Positions 34,502 through 43,880 of a stretch of DNA of 64,000 nucleotides are shown here, in pieces (position 1 is the stretch's first letter; every line of letters starts with the position of its first letter). The position numbers and the translations under genes were made by a program. The notes beneath the pieces were generated by a model that saw only the letters and a list, made by a program, of their open reading frames with translations, was not told where the DNA came from and searched no databases. Source of the stretch: CAYUQT01 sp964596165 (lineage in GTDB: Bacteria > Planctomycetota > Phycisphaerae > UBA1845 > JAFGLZ01); contig CAZQTW010000009.1 in the NCBI GenBank assembly GCA_964596165.1, forward strand, positions 60,056-124,055, read 5' to 3'.

Positions 34502-35177
34502 GATAGTTCTCCTTCACATCGTCTTGGCCGCGGGATGACCCGCTCGGCCTGCTTGTCTTCGACGTCTCGGTCGACTCTTCGATGAGTCGCTCCGCTTCCT
34601 CCTTCAACAGGTCGTACCGGCGCGGTGTCGAAGCGTTCCGATAGAGGGCGGACCGAACGGCACTCACGCGCTGACGCAATTCGCCGACCTGATCCTCCAG
34701 TGAGTCTTGCCAGTCCTGTTCCTGATACAGGCGAATAACGGTTTGCCGGACTGCCTGGCGATCGGCATCACTCAGGAAGCTCCCTATCGGTTGAGACGTT
34801 GCCGCCTTGGAGCCGTCCGCCACACCGGATGCGGACTGCGTTTCGTACGGCCATCGGTTGACGACAATCACAATCGCCGCCGCAGCCACTGAGCCGATCG
34901 CCGCAGACGTCCTGATTCGCCGCAGTCTGCGTTGCCGTCGTAGGGCGATCGCGATTGACCCTCGCGTGGCCACGAGAAGCTGACTGCCCGGACCGGTCTG
35001 ATCGGTTCGTGCCTGCCTGGCCAGACCGCGCATCGCGTTAACCTCGACTTGGGCTCCCCGATCCCGGTCGATCGATCGTTCGATCTCCGCCGCACGCTCC
35101 GGCGGTAGCTCGCCGAAGGCGTGGAGCACCCGCTCCTCATCCGGCGACCCATCGCCCTGGTTGTCGTGTTCGTTCAT
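34494..35177 (-). CDS. membrane anti-sigma-factor-like protein, cassette 2
   Basis: 227 residues. The N-terminal segment EERVLHAFGELPPERAAEIE resembles anti-sigma N-terminal helices. A basic stretch and one membrane segment (AAIGSVAAAAIVIVVNRW, about residues 90-107) are followed by a helical extracytoplasmic part. It lies 128 bases after the ECF sigma gene and overlaps the coiled-coil gene. It is the positional counterpart of 29683-30255, though sequence similarity is low. Confidence 0.65.
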   Translation of the reverse strand: MNEHDNQGDGSPDEERVLHAFGELPPERAAEIERSIDRDRGAQVEVNAMRGLARQARTDQTGPGSQLLVATRGSIAIALRRQRRLRRIRTSAAIGSVAAAAIVIVVNRWPYETQSASGVADGSKAATSQPIGSFLSDADRQAVRQTVIRLYQEQDWQDSLEDQVGELRQRVSAVRSALYRNASTPRRYDLLKEEAERLIEESTETSKTSRPSGSSRGQDDVKENYHA

Positions 35178-35305
35178 GGAGACGCAACCTCAAAACTGCG
35201 GCTCGCCGAGGCTTCGACCGGCTCAGCCCGACGAAGGCTCGCCCTCCCGCCCGCTCCCTCACGGTCGCGGCCCTGTGTGACGCCTCAACAGGTCTGCACG
35301 TTCCT

Positions 35306-35848
35306 CTAATCCGCCAATTCCTTCGCCAGCCAATGCGTGGCCTTGCGCATTCGCGTCAGCACCGTACCCAACGGCAGACCGAGTAATTCGGCGATCTCGT
35401 TGAACATCAACGCCGCATAAACTCGTAGGACCACCACCTCTCGCAGCAGTTCCGGCAGTCGGTCGATCGCTTCGTGAAGCCTTCGGACGTCGTCGAGCCC
35501 AACCAGCACCTCAAGGTTGGACGGCGTCGCGTCAACCACCTCGTCGATCCGCGATTCAGCGCCCGCATTGCCTGGCGGCTCTCTCCGTTGTCGCCGCATC
35601 TCGTCGAGCCACTGCCGCCTCGCAATCGCATAGACGTACTGTCGAATCGCATGCGGTGACCGAACCCGCCCGGCCGTTTCAACCAGACGAAGCCATGTCC
35701 GGCCGAACAATTCGTCGGCCGCGTCGTCGCTGCCGCACATTCGCCGCAGGTAGACCCAGACGCCCCGGCCCAGCCGCTCGAGCAAGAACTCGTAGGCCTG
35801 AGGCTCGCCCGATCGCAACTGCCGCCATGTCCGGGCCCATTCGTCCAT
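35306..35848 (-). CDS. ECF RNA polymerase sigma factor, cassette 2
   Basis: 180 residues. Region 2: YEFLLERLGRGVWVYLRRMC, DDAADELFGRTWLRLVE, IRQYVYAIARRQWLDEMRR. Region 4: RLPELLREVVVLRVYAALMF then NEIAELLGLPLGTVLTRMRK. Downstream are an anti-sigma-like and a coiled-coil gene as in cassette 1, so the two three-gene sets are probably ancient duplicates. Confidence 0.85.
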   Translation of the reverse strand: MDEWARTWRQLRSGEPQAYEFLLERLGRGVWVYLRRMCGSDDAADELFGRTWLRLVETAGRVRSPHAIRQYVYAIARRQWLDEMRRQRREPPGNAGAESRIDEVVDATPSNLEVLVGLDDVRRLHEAIDRLPELLREVVVLRVYAALMFNEIAELLGLPLGTVLTRMRKATHWLAKELAD

Positions 35849-35938
35849 TGGCCTCTATCATCCCGGAAAGACGCACGTCACGGGGTCGGTATTTTTACCG
35901 ACCGGCAATTCCGAGGCGAATTGCTATAATCGCCCGAC

Positions 35939-36979
35939 ATGACACGCCCTACGAACAAGGTGATGCAAGCCGTCGTCGTCGTCGAGCCGCGGAAGGTCGA
36001 GTTACGCGAAGTCCCTTGCCCCGAACCCGGCCCCGGCGAGGTCCTGGTCGAGACGGCCGCCGCCGGTATCTGCGCCACCGATCTGGAGATGATCGCCGGC
36101 TGGGACCGGACAGGCTATCCCTCGATTCCCGGACACGAGTGGAGTGGCCGCGTCGCCGAGGTCGGAACCGGCGTTGAACCGACTTGGATCGGTCGCCCGG
36201 TCGTGGCCGACAACGTCATCACCTGTGGCTCCTGCCAAGCGTGTCGGCGTGGCCAGTGGAACGACTGCCCACAGGGCAAGGAGATCGGATTCGAACTCCC
36301 CGGCGCCTATGGGCGATTTCTCGTCACACGGGCCGACCACCTGATCGAGCTGCCCGATACGATCGCGCTCGAGCATGCCCCGTTGATTGAGCCGCTCGCC
36401 GTGGCGGTCCACGGGATGACTAAACTTGCCGTCCGGCCGGGCGATCGCTGCGTCATCCTAGGCGACGGACCGATCGGTCTGCTGTGCCTGCAACTGGCCT
36501 GCGCCGCCGGCGGGCGAGACATCATTGTGGTGGGGGGGCATGAGGAGCGCCTGCGGTTGGCCGCCACGCTGGGCGCGAGGCACTGCGTGAACTATCACGA
36601 GGTAGGGGATCGACTCGCCAGGCGAATCCGGGATCTCCACGGCGGCAGCAACCGCGTTGTCGAGGCCAGCGGCAACATTCACGCCGTCGAGCAGGCGATT
36701 GAATGCCTCGGTCAGCAGGGATGCCTGCTGGTTCTGGGGGACTATCGACAGCATCGCGCGGCCGTCCCGATGCTCACCGTGCTCCACAAGAATTTGACGA
36801 TCGTCGGCGCGAACGCGTCGCCGGGAACGTGGCACAGAGCGGTCGATCTGGCGGCGTCGGGCCTGGTCCGACTCGCCCCGCTGATCACGCATCGGTTCAA
36901 GCGGACCCAGTTCCACGAGGCGCTCGAACTCGTCCGCCGCAAGCAGGATGGTGTCATCAAGGCAGTCTTCGTTGAGTGA
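35939..36979 (+). CDS. zinc-dependent medium-chain alcohol dehydrogenase
   Basis: 346 residues of the sorbitol/threonine dehydrogenase type. Catalytic zinc ligands are suggested by GICATDLE and GHEWSGRVAEVG. The structural zinc loop CGSCQACRRGQWNDC is intact. The nucleotide-binding motif is GDGPIGLLCLQLA. It oxidises a polyol or secondary alcohol using NAD(P). It has its own promoter region divergent from the ECF sigma gene; mntP follows 35 bases later. Confidence 0.85.
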   Translation: MTRPTNKVMQAVVVVEPRKVELREVPCPEPGPGEVLVETAAAGICATDLEMIAGWDRTGYPSIPGHEWSGRVAEVGTGVEPTWIGRPVVADNVITCGSCQACRRGQWNDCPQGKEIGFELPGAYGRFLVTRADHLIELPDTIALEHAPLIEPLAVAVHGMTKLAVRPGDRCVILGDGPIGLLCLQLACAAGGRDIIVVGGHEERLRLAATLGARHCVNYHEVGDRLARRIRDLHGGSNRVVEASGNIHAVEQAIECLGQQGCLLVLGDYRQHRAAVPMLTVLHKNLTIVGANASPGTWHRAVDLAASGLVRLAPLITHRFKRTQFHEALELVRRKQDGVIKAVFVE

Positions 36980-37014
36980 AAGGACGTGCAAGCTACACGA
37001 GGCGACCGGCGCAC

Positions 37015-37575
37015 ATGGCCCTACTGACCGTCATCGGTATCGCGTTCGCCCTGGCCGTCGACGCCTTCACCGTCGCCTTGGCCGTCGGCGCAACGATCAA
37101 GCCCTTGACCGGCCGGCACTGCTTCCGGCTGGGGTGGCACTTCGGATTGTTCCAGTTTCTCATGCCTATCGTCGGCTGGCTCGCGGGTTCCAGCGCTCAG
37201 CGCTACATCTCCGCCTATGACCACTGGGTCGCCGCAGCATTGCTCTTCATCGTCGGTGGCCGAATGATTTACACGGCCTTTCGGGCTGATGACCCAGAGC
37301 TGAAGGGCGATCCCACCCGGGGGATGACGCTCGTGGTTCTCTCGGTGGCCACCAGCATCGACGCTTTGGCGATCGGCGTCACGCTCGCCGCCTTGCAGGT
37401 CGCGATTCTGTACCCCTCGGTGATCATCGGGTTGATTGCGGGCGCGATGACGTTGGCCGGCATGCTGATCGGTGTGCGTCTGGGACGGCTTTTCGCGGGA
37501 TTCATGCCCGGAATCGGCGGTCTCGTCCTGTGCGCCATCGGCCTCAAGATCCTCCTCGACCACTTTTCAGGTTGA
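37015..37575 (+). CDS. mntP: manganese efflux pump MntP family
   Basis: 186 residues, near the 188 of MntP. There are six predicted membrane segments in two similar halves, with the conserved acidic residues in FALAVDAFTVALAVG and VATSIDALAIGVTL. It exports Mn(II) across the inner membrane. ATG 37015 is chosen at the first helix; an upstream GTG overlaps the dehydrogenase stop. No manganese riboswitch-like structure is visible before it. Confidence 0.88.
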   Translation: MALLTVIGIAFALAVDAFTVALAVGATIKPLTGRHCFRLGWHFGLFQFLMPIVGWLAGSSAQRYISAYDHWVAAALLFIVGGRMIYTAFRADDPELKGDPTRGMTLVVLSVATSIDALAIGVTLAALQVAILYPSVIIGLIAGAMTLAGMLIGVRLGRLFAGFMPGIGGLVLCAIGLKILLDHFSG

Positions 37576-37667
37576 AGGTTTGCCCCGCAAGTTCATACAA
37601 TGCGGATTGCTGCCGGGTTGTGCATCGCCGGCTTGCCGGGCTAGGACACGCGATTGGGACACCCCGT

Positions 37668-39551
37668 ATGAGGCCTTCTGCATTCCCGCCTGAGCCGGTT
37701 GATAAACCCTCCTCCTCTGTGGGTTCCGGAGACGTGCAAAAGGCCCCCGGTCTGAACGGATGGGGCTGGGCTCCCGCCAAAATCGTCGCCCGGGGTATCA
37801 CTTGGAGGGTCAAGCCCGGTTGGGAATGGCTGGTCTACGGCCCCAGTGCACCCAACTGGACGCATCTGGTCGCCGAGCCCCAAGCGGAACCCATCAAACG
37901 GAACGTCGCCCGCGAGGTCTGGCGCGTAACCGCCCATGGCCACGAGTTGTTTGCCAAGATCTACGTGGAGAAGGGCTTGGCGGGAAAGGCCCGTGCGATA
38001 CTTCGCCGACCGGGCTGCGAACTCGAATGGCGGGCGGCGGAACACGCGCGGAAACACCAGATACCCACGGTAGAGGTCGTTGCTTACGGAATGACCGGCT
38101 GGCGCGGTGTTGCAGGTCCGACGCTGTTGATCACCCGCAGCCTGCCCGACGCCGTGCCGCTCCATCTGTACTGGCAGCGCGAGGTGCTCGGAGGCCCCTC
38201 GAGATCTCAGCGTCGTACGGCGAACCAGGTGATCGAAGCGGCCGCCGCCACATTGGCCCGCGCCCACCAGTGCGGGTTCCACCACCGCGATCTGCACGCC
38301 GGCAATCTGTTGGTGTCCTGCGCCGACGGCCGGCCGAGCGTCGTATTCGTCGACCTCCACAACGTCCGGGTCGGTGACCGGGTAACCGACCGAACGGCCA
38401 TTCGAAACCTGGCTCAGTTGAACCAGTGGTTTCGGCGCTGGGCAACCCGGACGGACCGCGTCAGGTTTGTCGATGCCTACCTGGCCTTGCGGAGGGATTT
38501 GTCCCGCCGGACCGGAAGCGGGCCGGGCATGCAACTCGAGCGTCGCGACCTGTTGCGCGCGCTGACCCAGGCGGCGGACGCCCACGCGCGGAACCTCTCG
38601 GCCAAGCGCGATCGCACCGCGATGCGGGACAACAAATACTTCTGCCGGCTGAAGACCCGCAACGGATGGCGCGGGCATGTGTTCCTGCGGGCCAAGAACC
38701 CCGATCCGACCAGCCGCGCCTCGCGGACCCTGTTCACGAGGGCCCAGTGGCGTCAATGGCTCGAGAATCCGCTGGAGTGGACCCGAACCGACAGGGCCGG
38801 CATCCTCAAGGACTCCCACACGGCCTACGTCTGCCGTGCGCACCTGCCCACGGATGAGGGACCGCTCGAAGTCATCTGCAAGCGTGCTCGACCACGGACG
38901 TGGCTCAAGAAGTTCTACTATCTCTTCGGCGCGTCTCGAAACCTCTTGACGTGGAAACGCGGCTACCAGCTCATCAACCGCGATCTGCCGACGGCCAGGC
39001 CGCTCGCCATCATGGAACGTCGATTCGCCGGCTTGCTGCTCGACAGCATCGTGATGACCGAGGCCATCCCCGACAGCAAGGACTTCGACGCCCTGCTCCG
39101 TGTCGATCTCGTGCGACAGGACAACGCGACGCAACGTCGCGTGAAGGACGAGCTGATTGTCGAGTTGGCCCGCCTGGTCAAGAACCTCCAGGCGAGGGGA
39201 TTCGCCCACCGCGATTTCAAAGCGCCCAATCTGCTGGTCCAATGGGATCCTGCCGCGGGTACGCCTCCGCGACTGACGCTCGTCGATTTGGACGGCTTGG
39301 TGCTGCGCCGGTCGCTTCCCCGACACGAACGACTGAGACCTCTCATGCGGTTGAACGTCAGTCTGGACGAGGCGAGACTCGTCACACGTACCGACCGGTT
39401 GCGGTTCCTGAAGGCCTACCTGACCGGTCCGGACGCCCTTCCCGAACGCTGGAAAGACCTGTGGCGTGAACTGGCGATACTGAGCGAGCGCAAGAGGCTC
39501 CACAAAGAGAAGCGCCTCAACTGGAAGCTCAAGCACTACGGTCGCCCCTGA
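37668..39551 (+). CDS. tandem WaaP/KdkA-like lipopolysaccharide kinase
   Basis: 627 residues containing two protein-kinase-like domains. The first has the catalytic loop FHHRDLHAGNLLV near residue 205 and the metal-binding VFVDLHNVRVGD. The second has FAHRDFKAPNLLV near 513 and LTLVDLDGL. Loop sequence HRD-x-x-x-x-N matches RfaP/KdkA-type sugar kinases of the lipopolysaccharide core. A GT9 heptosyltransferase follows, supporting outer-membrane glycolipid assembly. Two complete catalytic centres in one chain are unusual. ATG 37668 is the likely start; the frame is open to 37530. Confidence 0.78.
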   Translation: MRPSAFPPEPVDKPSSSVGSGDVQKAPGLNGWGWAPAKIVARGITWRVKPGWEWLVYGPSAPNWTHLVAEPQAEPIKRNVAREVWRVTAHGHELFAKIYVEKGLAGKARAILRRPGCELEWRAAEHARKHQIPTVEVVAYGMTGWRGVAGPTLLITRSLPDAVPLHLYWQREVLGGPSRSQRRTANQVIEAAAATLARAHQCGFHHRDLHAGNLLVSCADGRPSVVFVDLHNVRVGDRVTDRTAIRNLAQLNQWFRRWATRTDRVRFVDAYLALRRDLSRRTGSGPGMQLERRDLLRALTQAADAHARNLSAKRDRTAMRDNKYFCRLKTRNGWRGHVFLRAKNPDPTSRASRTLFTRAQWRQWLENPLEWTRTDRAGILKDSHTAYVCRAHLPTDEGPLEVICKRARPRTWLKKFYYLFGASRNLLTWKRGYQLINRDLPTARPLAIMERRFAGLLLDSIVMTEAIPDSKDFDALLRVDLVRQDNATQRRVKDELIVELARLVKNLQARGFAHRDFKAPNLLVQWDPAAGTPPRLTLVDLDGLVLRRSLPRHERLRPLMRLNVSLDEARLVTRTDRLRFLKAYLTGPDALPERWKDLWRELAILSERKRLHKEKRLNWKLKHYGRP

Positions 39552-39584
39552 ATCCCGATCGTGTGAGCTCACGGAGCCGGGCTG

Positions 39585-39652
39585 CCTGCCACGGGACGGC
39601 CCGCCGGCCACGGCTCGGCCGTAGGCCGTGCCAGGGTGGCCGTGCCAGGGTG
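39585..39652. repeat. dispersed repeat core plus short tandem copy
   Basis: CCTGCCACGGGACGGCCCG (39585-39603) matches the core of the element at 11944-11962 with one mismatch. Just after it, CCGTGCCAGGGTG occurs twice (39626-39638, 39640-39652), a 14-base period. It lies in the spacer before the GT9 gene. Confidence 0.55.
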
Positions 39653-39740
39653 TCGGTCCGGGACGTGGGTAGGCGCTCGGCGGCGGTCCACTGCTCTGGA
39701 ATAGGTGCAACCGCGCCCCTGCTCCGGCTACAATGCTCGC

Positions 39741-40826
39741 ATGAATCCGCCTCTGTCCGAACGGGAGTTCCGCCGGATCCTACTGATCAAACCCAGCAGC
39801 CTCGGCGACATCATCCAGTCGCTGCCGGTCTTGGAAGGACTGCGTCGGCGATACCCCGGCGCGCACATCGCGTGGCTGTTGGCCAATCCGTTCGTCGAAC
39901 TGATGGAAAAGCACCCGGCGCTGAACGAGGTCATCCCGTTCGATCGGGCGCGATACGGGCGCGTGGGTCGGAGCCTCGGCATCACGTTGGAGTTCGTCCG
40001 GTTCGTCCGCGACTTGCGTCGAAGGCGATTCGACCTGGTCGTCGATTTGCAGGGGTTGTTCCGAAGCGGCTTCCTTGCCTGGGTTACTCGCGCCGCCGTC
40101 CGAATCGGACCGGGCGAGGCCCGCGAGTTGTCGCGGATCTTCTACACCGATCGATATCCCTTCGAATCGATGGACATCCATTCCGCACGACGGATGTGGG
40201 CGGTCGCCGGATTGCTCGGTTTCGAATCGATCCCCATGACGTTCCACGTGCCCATCGCCGATGCCGATCGTGCGGCGATCCGCGAGCGCCTGGTCGCCGG
40301 CGGCTTGCAACCGGACCAACCGTACGCCGTCGTCTTTCCGGCCGCCCGCTGGGAGACCAAAGTCTGGCCGGCCGAACGATTCGCGGCCGTCATCGATCGG
40401 CTGGCCACCGAGCGGCAACTGCCCGCCGTGCTGCTCGGCAGCACGGCGGAGACGGATGTGTGCCGTCGCGTGGCCGCGCTGTGCGGCTCCCGGCCGCTGA
40501 ACTTGGCGGGTCAGACCACGCTACGACAGTTGGCCGCCGCCGTTGCCGGCGCGCGGCTCGTGCTGACGAACGATTCCGGCCCGATGCACATGGCCGACGC
40601 TCTAGATCGGCCGATGACGGCCGTCTTCGGACCGACAAACCCCGTTCGAACCGGCCCGCTCCATCAGCCCAAGGCGGTCGTCCGCCTCGACCTGCCGTGT
40701 TCACCGTGCTACCTGAAACACCTCCGCCAGTGCCCCTACCGGCATCGCTGCATGCAGGACCTGAGCGTCGAGGAGGTCTTTTCGCGCGTACTCGATAGCG
40801 TGATCTCGCCGGTGCGAATCACGTAG
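39741..40826 (+). CDS. GT9 ADP-heptose:LPS heptosyltransferase-like
   Basis: 361 residues from ATG 39741. The GT9 N-terminal signature ILLIKPSSLGDIIQSLPVLEGLR is followed by VVDLQGLFRSGFL. The C-terminal donor site is TNDSGPMHMADALDRPMTAVFGPTNP. The tail has a cysteine cluster (CSPCYLKHLRQCPYRHRC). The enzyme transfers heptose to the inner core in the cytoplasm. It follows the tandem kinase gene, consistent with core assembly and phosphorylation. Confidence 0.88.
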   Translation: MNPPLSEREFRRILLIKPSSLGDIIQSLPVLEGLRRRYPGAHIAWLLANPFVELMEKHPALNEVIPFDRARYGRVGRSLGITLEFVRFVRDLRRRRFDLVVDLQGLFRSGFLAWVTRAAVRIGPGEARELSRIFYTDRYPFESMDIHSARRMWAVAGLLGFESIPMTFHVPIADADRAAIRERLVAGGLQPDQPYAVVFPAARWETKVWPAERFAAVIDRLATERQLPAVLLGSTAETDVCRRVAALCGSRPLNLAGQTTLRQLAAAVAGARLVLTNDSGPMHMADALDRPMTAVFGPTNPVRTGPLHQPKAVVRLDLPCSPCYLKHLRQCPYRHRCMQDLSVEEVFSRVLDSVISPVRIT

Positions 40827-40937
40827 CCTCAATCGCACGGTTTGGGATCCGACCTTGCTGTCGGCTTCGCGCGGCGCACACGGCCGGTCTCATGAACCGC
40901 CTTGTGCCGTCCTCCGGCCGATGTGTACAGTGTCGCC

Positions 40938-42974
40938 GTGACCAAGGCCTATCGAAAACGCGCGAAATCCGCCCGGGGCGTCACGACGCTCGGCGATCGG
41001 CATCCCGCGGACGCGGCCAAGGGCAACGTCGTCACGCCGGCCGTCCTCGCAAGCGCCGTCGCGCTCGTCGCGTTGGCCGCCCACTGGCCGGCGCTTTCGG
41101 CCCAAGCGCTGTCTTTCGACGACAACCAATACCTGACCGAAAACCCGCTGGTCCAACGGCCGAGCTGGGCGTCCGCCGGTCGGTTCCTGGGCGAGGTACT
41201 CGCGCCGTCCACCGTTCGGGGTTACTACCAACCTCTCGCCATGATCTCGCTGATGCTGGATGCGGCGATGGGCGGCCGGCCGGAGAATCTGCGGCCGTTC
41301 CATCGCACCAGCCTGGCCCTCCATACGGCCAACACCGCGCTCGTCGTCGTGCTGATGCATGCCCTCTTCGGCCATGCCTGGGCGGCGGCGATGACGGGAT
41401 TGCTTTTCGGCGTGCATCCGCTGACGGTCGAGCCGATCCCCTGGGTCGGCGAGCGCAAAACGCTGCTCACCACGTTCTTCGCGCTGTGCTGCCTGGTTTC
41501 TTATGTTCGTTACGCGCGAGTCGGTGGGGGGCGGTGGTATGGCTGTTCGATCGTCGCCTATGTGCTGGCATTGCTGTCGAAGCCGACGAGCACGCCGCTG
41601 CCGGTCGTCCTTCTGATCGTGGACTATTGGCCGCTGCGGCGATTGGGGCGGCGGGCGTTGGTCGAAAAGATCGCGTTCTTCGTTGTCGCCGGGGTTTCGG
41701 CCGCGATCACCACCATCTCGCAGGCCCGAACCGCGACGGTGGCGACGCCCAGGGGCTACGACCCGACCATCATCCCCCTGACGCTGTGTCACAACGTCGT
41801 GTTCTATCTGTACAAGATGGTCTGGCCCAGCCATCTATCGGCGCATTATCCCTATCCCCAACCGTTCACGATCGGTCAGCCGATGGTCCTGGTCGGCGTG
41901 ATCGGAACCGCGCTGTTGATCCCGTTGCTGCTGCTGTCCCTGCGATGGACGCGGGCGCTTGCCGTCGGGTGGGCGTGTTTCTTCGTGGCGATCTTCCCGA
42001 CGATGGGCGTCATCGGTTTCACGCACTCGATTGCCTCGGATAAGTACGCCTACTTGCCGTCGATCGGCCTGTTGCTGCCGCTGTGCCACTTTCTCGGAAA
42101 GGCGTGGGACGCCCTGGGCCGGCGCAGCTCGTCCACGGTGGGGCAAGGGGTGATGCTCGGCATCGTGGGCGTGGTGGCCGTCGCGGAGATCATCGCCACC
42201 CGCCGCACCCTGGCGAACTGGCAGGACACGGAAGGACACTTCCGGCACATGCTCGCCCTGACGCCCCACGCTCGGATCCTGCATCACGGCCTGGCGGACG
42301 CCTTGCGGACGAAGGCCTTCGCACACCAGGCCGGCGCGCTTCTGAACGAGGCCGCCGAACACTATCGCCTGGCCACGCGGCCCGGGCCCGACTCGCCGTT
42401 CGGACGGAACGACATCCTGACCTGCGCTGCCCTGAATAACCTCGGAAACATCCTGGCGGGGGCGAACAACGTCGACGCGGCCCTGGCGTGCTGGAACGAG
42501 GTCCTCAGACTCAATCCGAAGGACTACAACGCACACAACAACGTGGGCATCGCTCTGGCATGGCAGGGCCGGACGGACGCGGCGATCGCCCATTACGCCG
42601 AGGCATTGCGGCTCCGATCCGATCTGCCCGAAACACACAACAACCTCGGGATCGAGTTGGCCAAGAAGGGCCGGATCGATGAGGCCATCACGCACTACCG
42701 GGAATCGATCCGACTGAATCCCAATTTCGCGATGGCTTATCGGAACCTGGCTGCGGCGCTGTCGGCCGCCGGCAAGGTCGAACCGGCCATCGACGTCTAT
42801 CGCCGCCTCGTGGTCGTCCGGCCCCTCGATGCGGATGCCCACTACCAATTGGGGCTTCTGCTGGAGCAATACGGTCGAACGCAAGAGGCGGGCCGGTCGT
42901 TTCAGCAAGTCTTGCGCATCGATCCCCAGCACGCCGACGCCCGCCGGCGACTCGAGAGGCTGTTGGCGCAATAG
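40938..42974 (+). CDS. TMTC-like polytopic membrane protein with TPR tail
   Basis: About 678 residues. The N-terminal half is a GT-C-type membrane domain with acidic lumenal motif FDDNQYLTENPLVQRP, a YYQPLAMISLMLDAA motif and VHPLTVEPIPWVGERK; about ten hydrophobic segments follow. The C-terminal half has at least five TPRs (ALACWNEVLRLNPKDYNAHN, AIAHYAEALRLRSDLPETHN and others). The architecture resembles TMTC O-mannosyltransferases, so surface glycosylation is plausible. The start is uncertain: GTG 40938 or 40923, or TTG 40902. Confidence 0.75.
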   Translation: MTKAYRKRAKSARGVTTLGDRHPADAAKGNVVTPAVLASAVALVALAAHWPALSAQALSFDDNQYLTENPLVQRPSWASAGRFLGEVLAPSTVRGYYQPLAMISLMLDAAMGGRPENLRPFHRTSLALHTANTALVVVLMHALFGHAWAAAMTGLLFGVHPLTVEPIPWVGERKTLLTTFFALCCLVSYVRYARVGGGRWYGCSIVAYVLALLSKPTSTPLPVVLLIVDYWPLRRLGRRALVEKIAFFVVAGVSAAITTISQARTATVATPRGYDPTIIPLTLCHNVVFYLYKMVWPSHLSAHYPYPQPFTIGQPMVLVGVIGTALLIPLLLLSLRWTRALAVGWACFFVAIFPTMGVIGFTHSIASDKYAYLPSIGLLLPLCHFLGKAWDALGRRSSSTVGQGVMLGIVGVVAVAEIIATRRTLANWQDTEGHFRHMLALTPHARILHHGLADALRTKAFAHQAGALLNEAAEHYRLATRPGPDSPFGRNDILTCAALNNLGNILAGANNVDAALACWNEVLRLNPKDYNAHNNVGIALAWQGRTDAAIAHYAEALRLRSDLPETHNNLGIELAKKGRIDEAITHYRESIRLNPNFAMAYRNLAAALSAAGKVEPAIDVYRRLVVVRPLDADAHYQLGLLLEQYGRTQEAGRSFQQVLRIDPQHADARRRLERLLAQ

Positions 42975-43011
42975 AAAGGCCCGGCGGGGTCCTGTCCGGC
43001 GCCGGGCCTTT
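42975..43011. terminator. intrinsic terminator shared by convergent genes
   Basis: AAAGGCCCGGCG (42975-42986) pairs perfectly with CGCCGGGCCTTT (43000-43011) around a 13-base loop. It lies right at the end of the TMTC-like gene and 30 bases from the end of the PEP-CTERM gene. Confidence 0.8.
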
Positions 43012-43040
43012 CCGAAGCTGTGGGTGCGAGACTTTTCCCG

Positions 43041-43880
43041 TTATTGCCGACGCCGGAGCCAGAAGGCGCCGCCGACGACCAATAAGGCCATCGTCGCCGG
43101 CTCAGGCACGTTCTCATTGGCCCAGGCGTATGCCCCCAGTCCCATCTCGAAGACCGCCCCGCCGGATCCGTCCGTCCCCACGCCGTAGGGGAAGTCAGAC
43201 TGCGCAATCGAGTACACGGCGTCCACCGGACTGTACATGTTGAACCAGCCGATGTCGATGATGGTTCCAGAGTCATTCTGGAAGTAGTAGTTCGCCACGT
43301 CGCCATCGCGGAAGTCGGCGAAGGGGACCTGATGCGTCCACTTCGGTCCGACCCACACAGGCTCGGTTTCCGGTAGTTGGTAGTACCAGCCGCCGTATTG
43401 CATCATGTACATGCTGTACATGTACTCACCGCCTTGCCCCGCGGGAAACTGGGCGATGTTCAGATCCGTCATCAACGACCCGGCCTTGAACTCCAGACCG
43501 CTGATGGTCGCATTGATCTTCCCTGAGCCGTTCAGATTGAACAGCGGGACGGACCCTGCGAGGTCAACGTCCGTCGGACTGGCGGCCCGGATGTAGAAGC
43601 TGATCAGGCTCTCATTTGAGGTGGGGTCCTGCATCCAGACGGAGAGATAGAGAAAGGTTGCACCACCGTCCAACTCGCCGATCTTGATGTAATTCTTGCC
43701 GTCAAGAGGATCCCACGCTGGGATAGCAACATCCAGGGCGGTTACGATGGTATTGGCGCCTTGCGTAATCGTGATATCGAGCGTGGTCGGCCTGCCAAGG
43801 ATGACTGCGGAATTCGCCACCGATTGGGCGCAACTAACCGCAAATAAAGACAATAAGAATAGTGATTTTGCGTTTCTCAT
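43041..43880 (-). CDS. PEP-CTERM surface protein, unknown function
   Basis: 279 residues: ATG 43880 begins a signal peptide (SLFLLSLFAVSCAQSVANSA). A beta-rich body is followed by the C-terminal sorting signal VPEPATMALLVVGG ending in RRR. The signal is expected to be cut by an exosortase and the protein delivered to the surface or matrix. No exosortase gene is in the window. The body contains Tyr/Met-rich YMYSMYMMQYGGWYYQ, family unknown. Confidence 0.8.
   Translation of the reverse strand: MRNAKSLFLLSLFAVSCAQSVANSAVILGRPTTLDITITQGANTIVTALDVAIPAWDPLDGKNYIKIGELDGGATFLYLSVWMQDPTSNESLISFYIRAASPTDVDLAGSVPLFNLNGSGKINATISGLEFKAGSLMTDLNIAQFPAGQGGEYMYSMYMMQYGGWYYQLPETEPVWVGPKWTHQVPFADFRDGDVANYYFQNDSGTIIDIGWFNMYSPVDAVYSIAQSDFPYGVGTDGSGGAVFEMGLGAYAWANENVPEPATMALLVVGGAFWLRRRQ

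Noticed and set aside
36980..37014. Manganese riboswitch (yybP-ykoY type) before mntP
   Set aside because: Only 35 bases separate the dehydrogenase stop from mntP, too short for that riboswitch, and no fitting hairpins are seen.
37641..39710. 689-codon minus-strand frame opposite the tandem kinase gene
   Set aside because: Antisense shadow; the plus strand shows two kinase catalytic loops.
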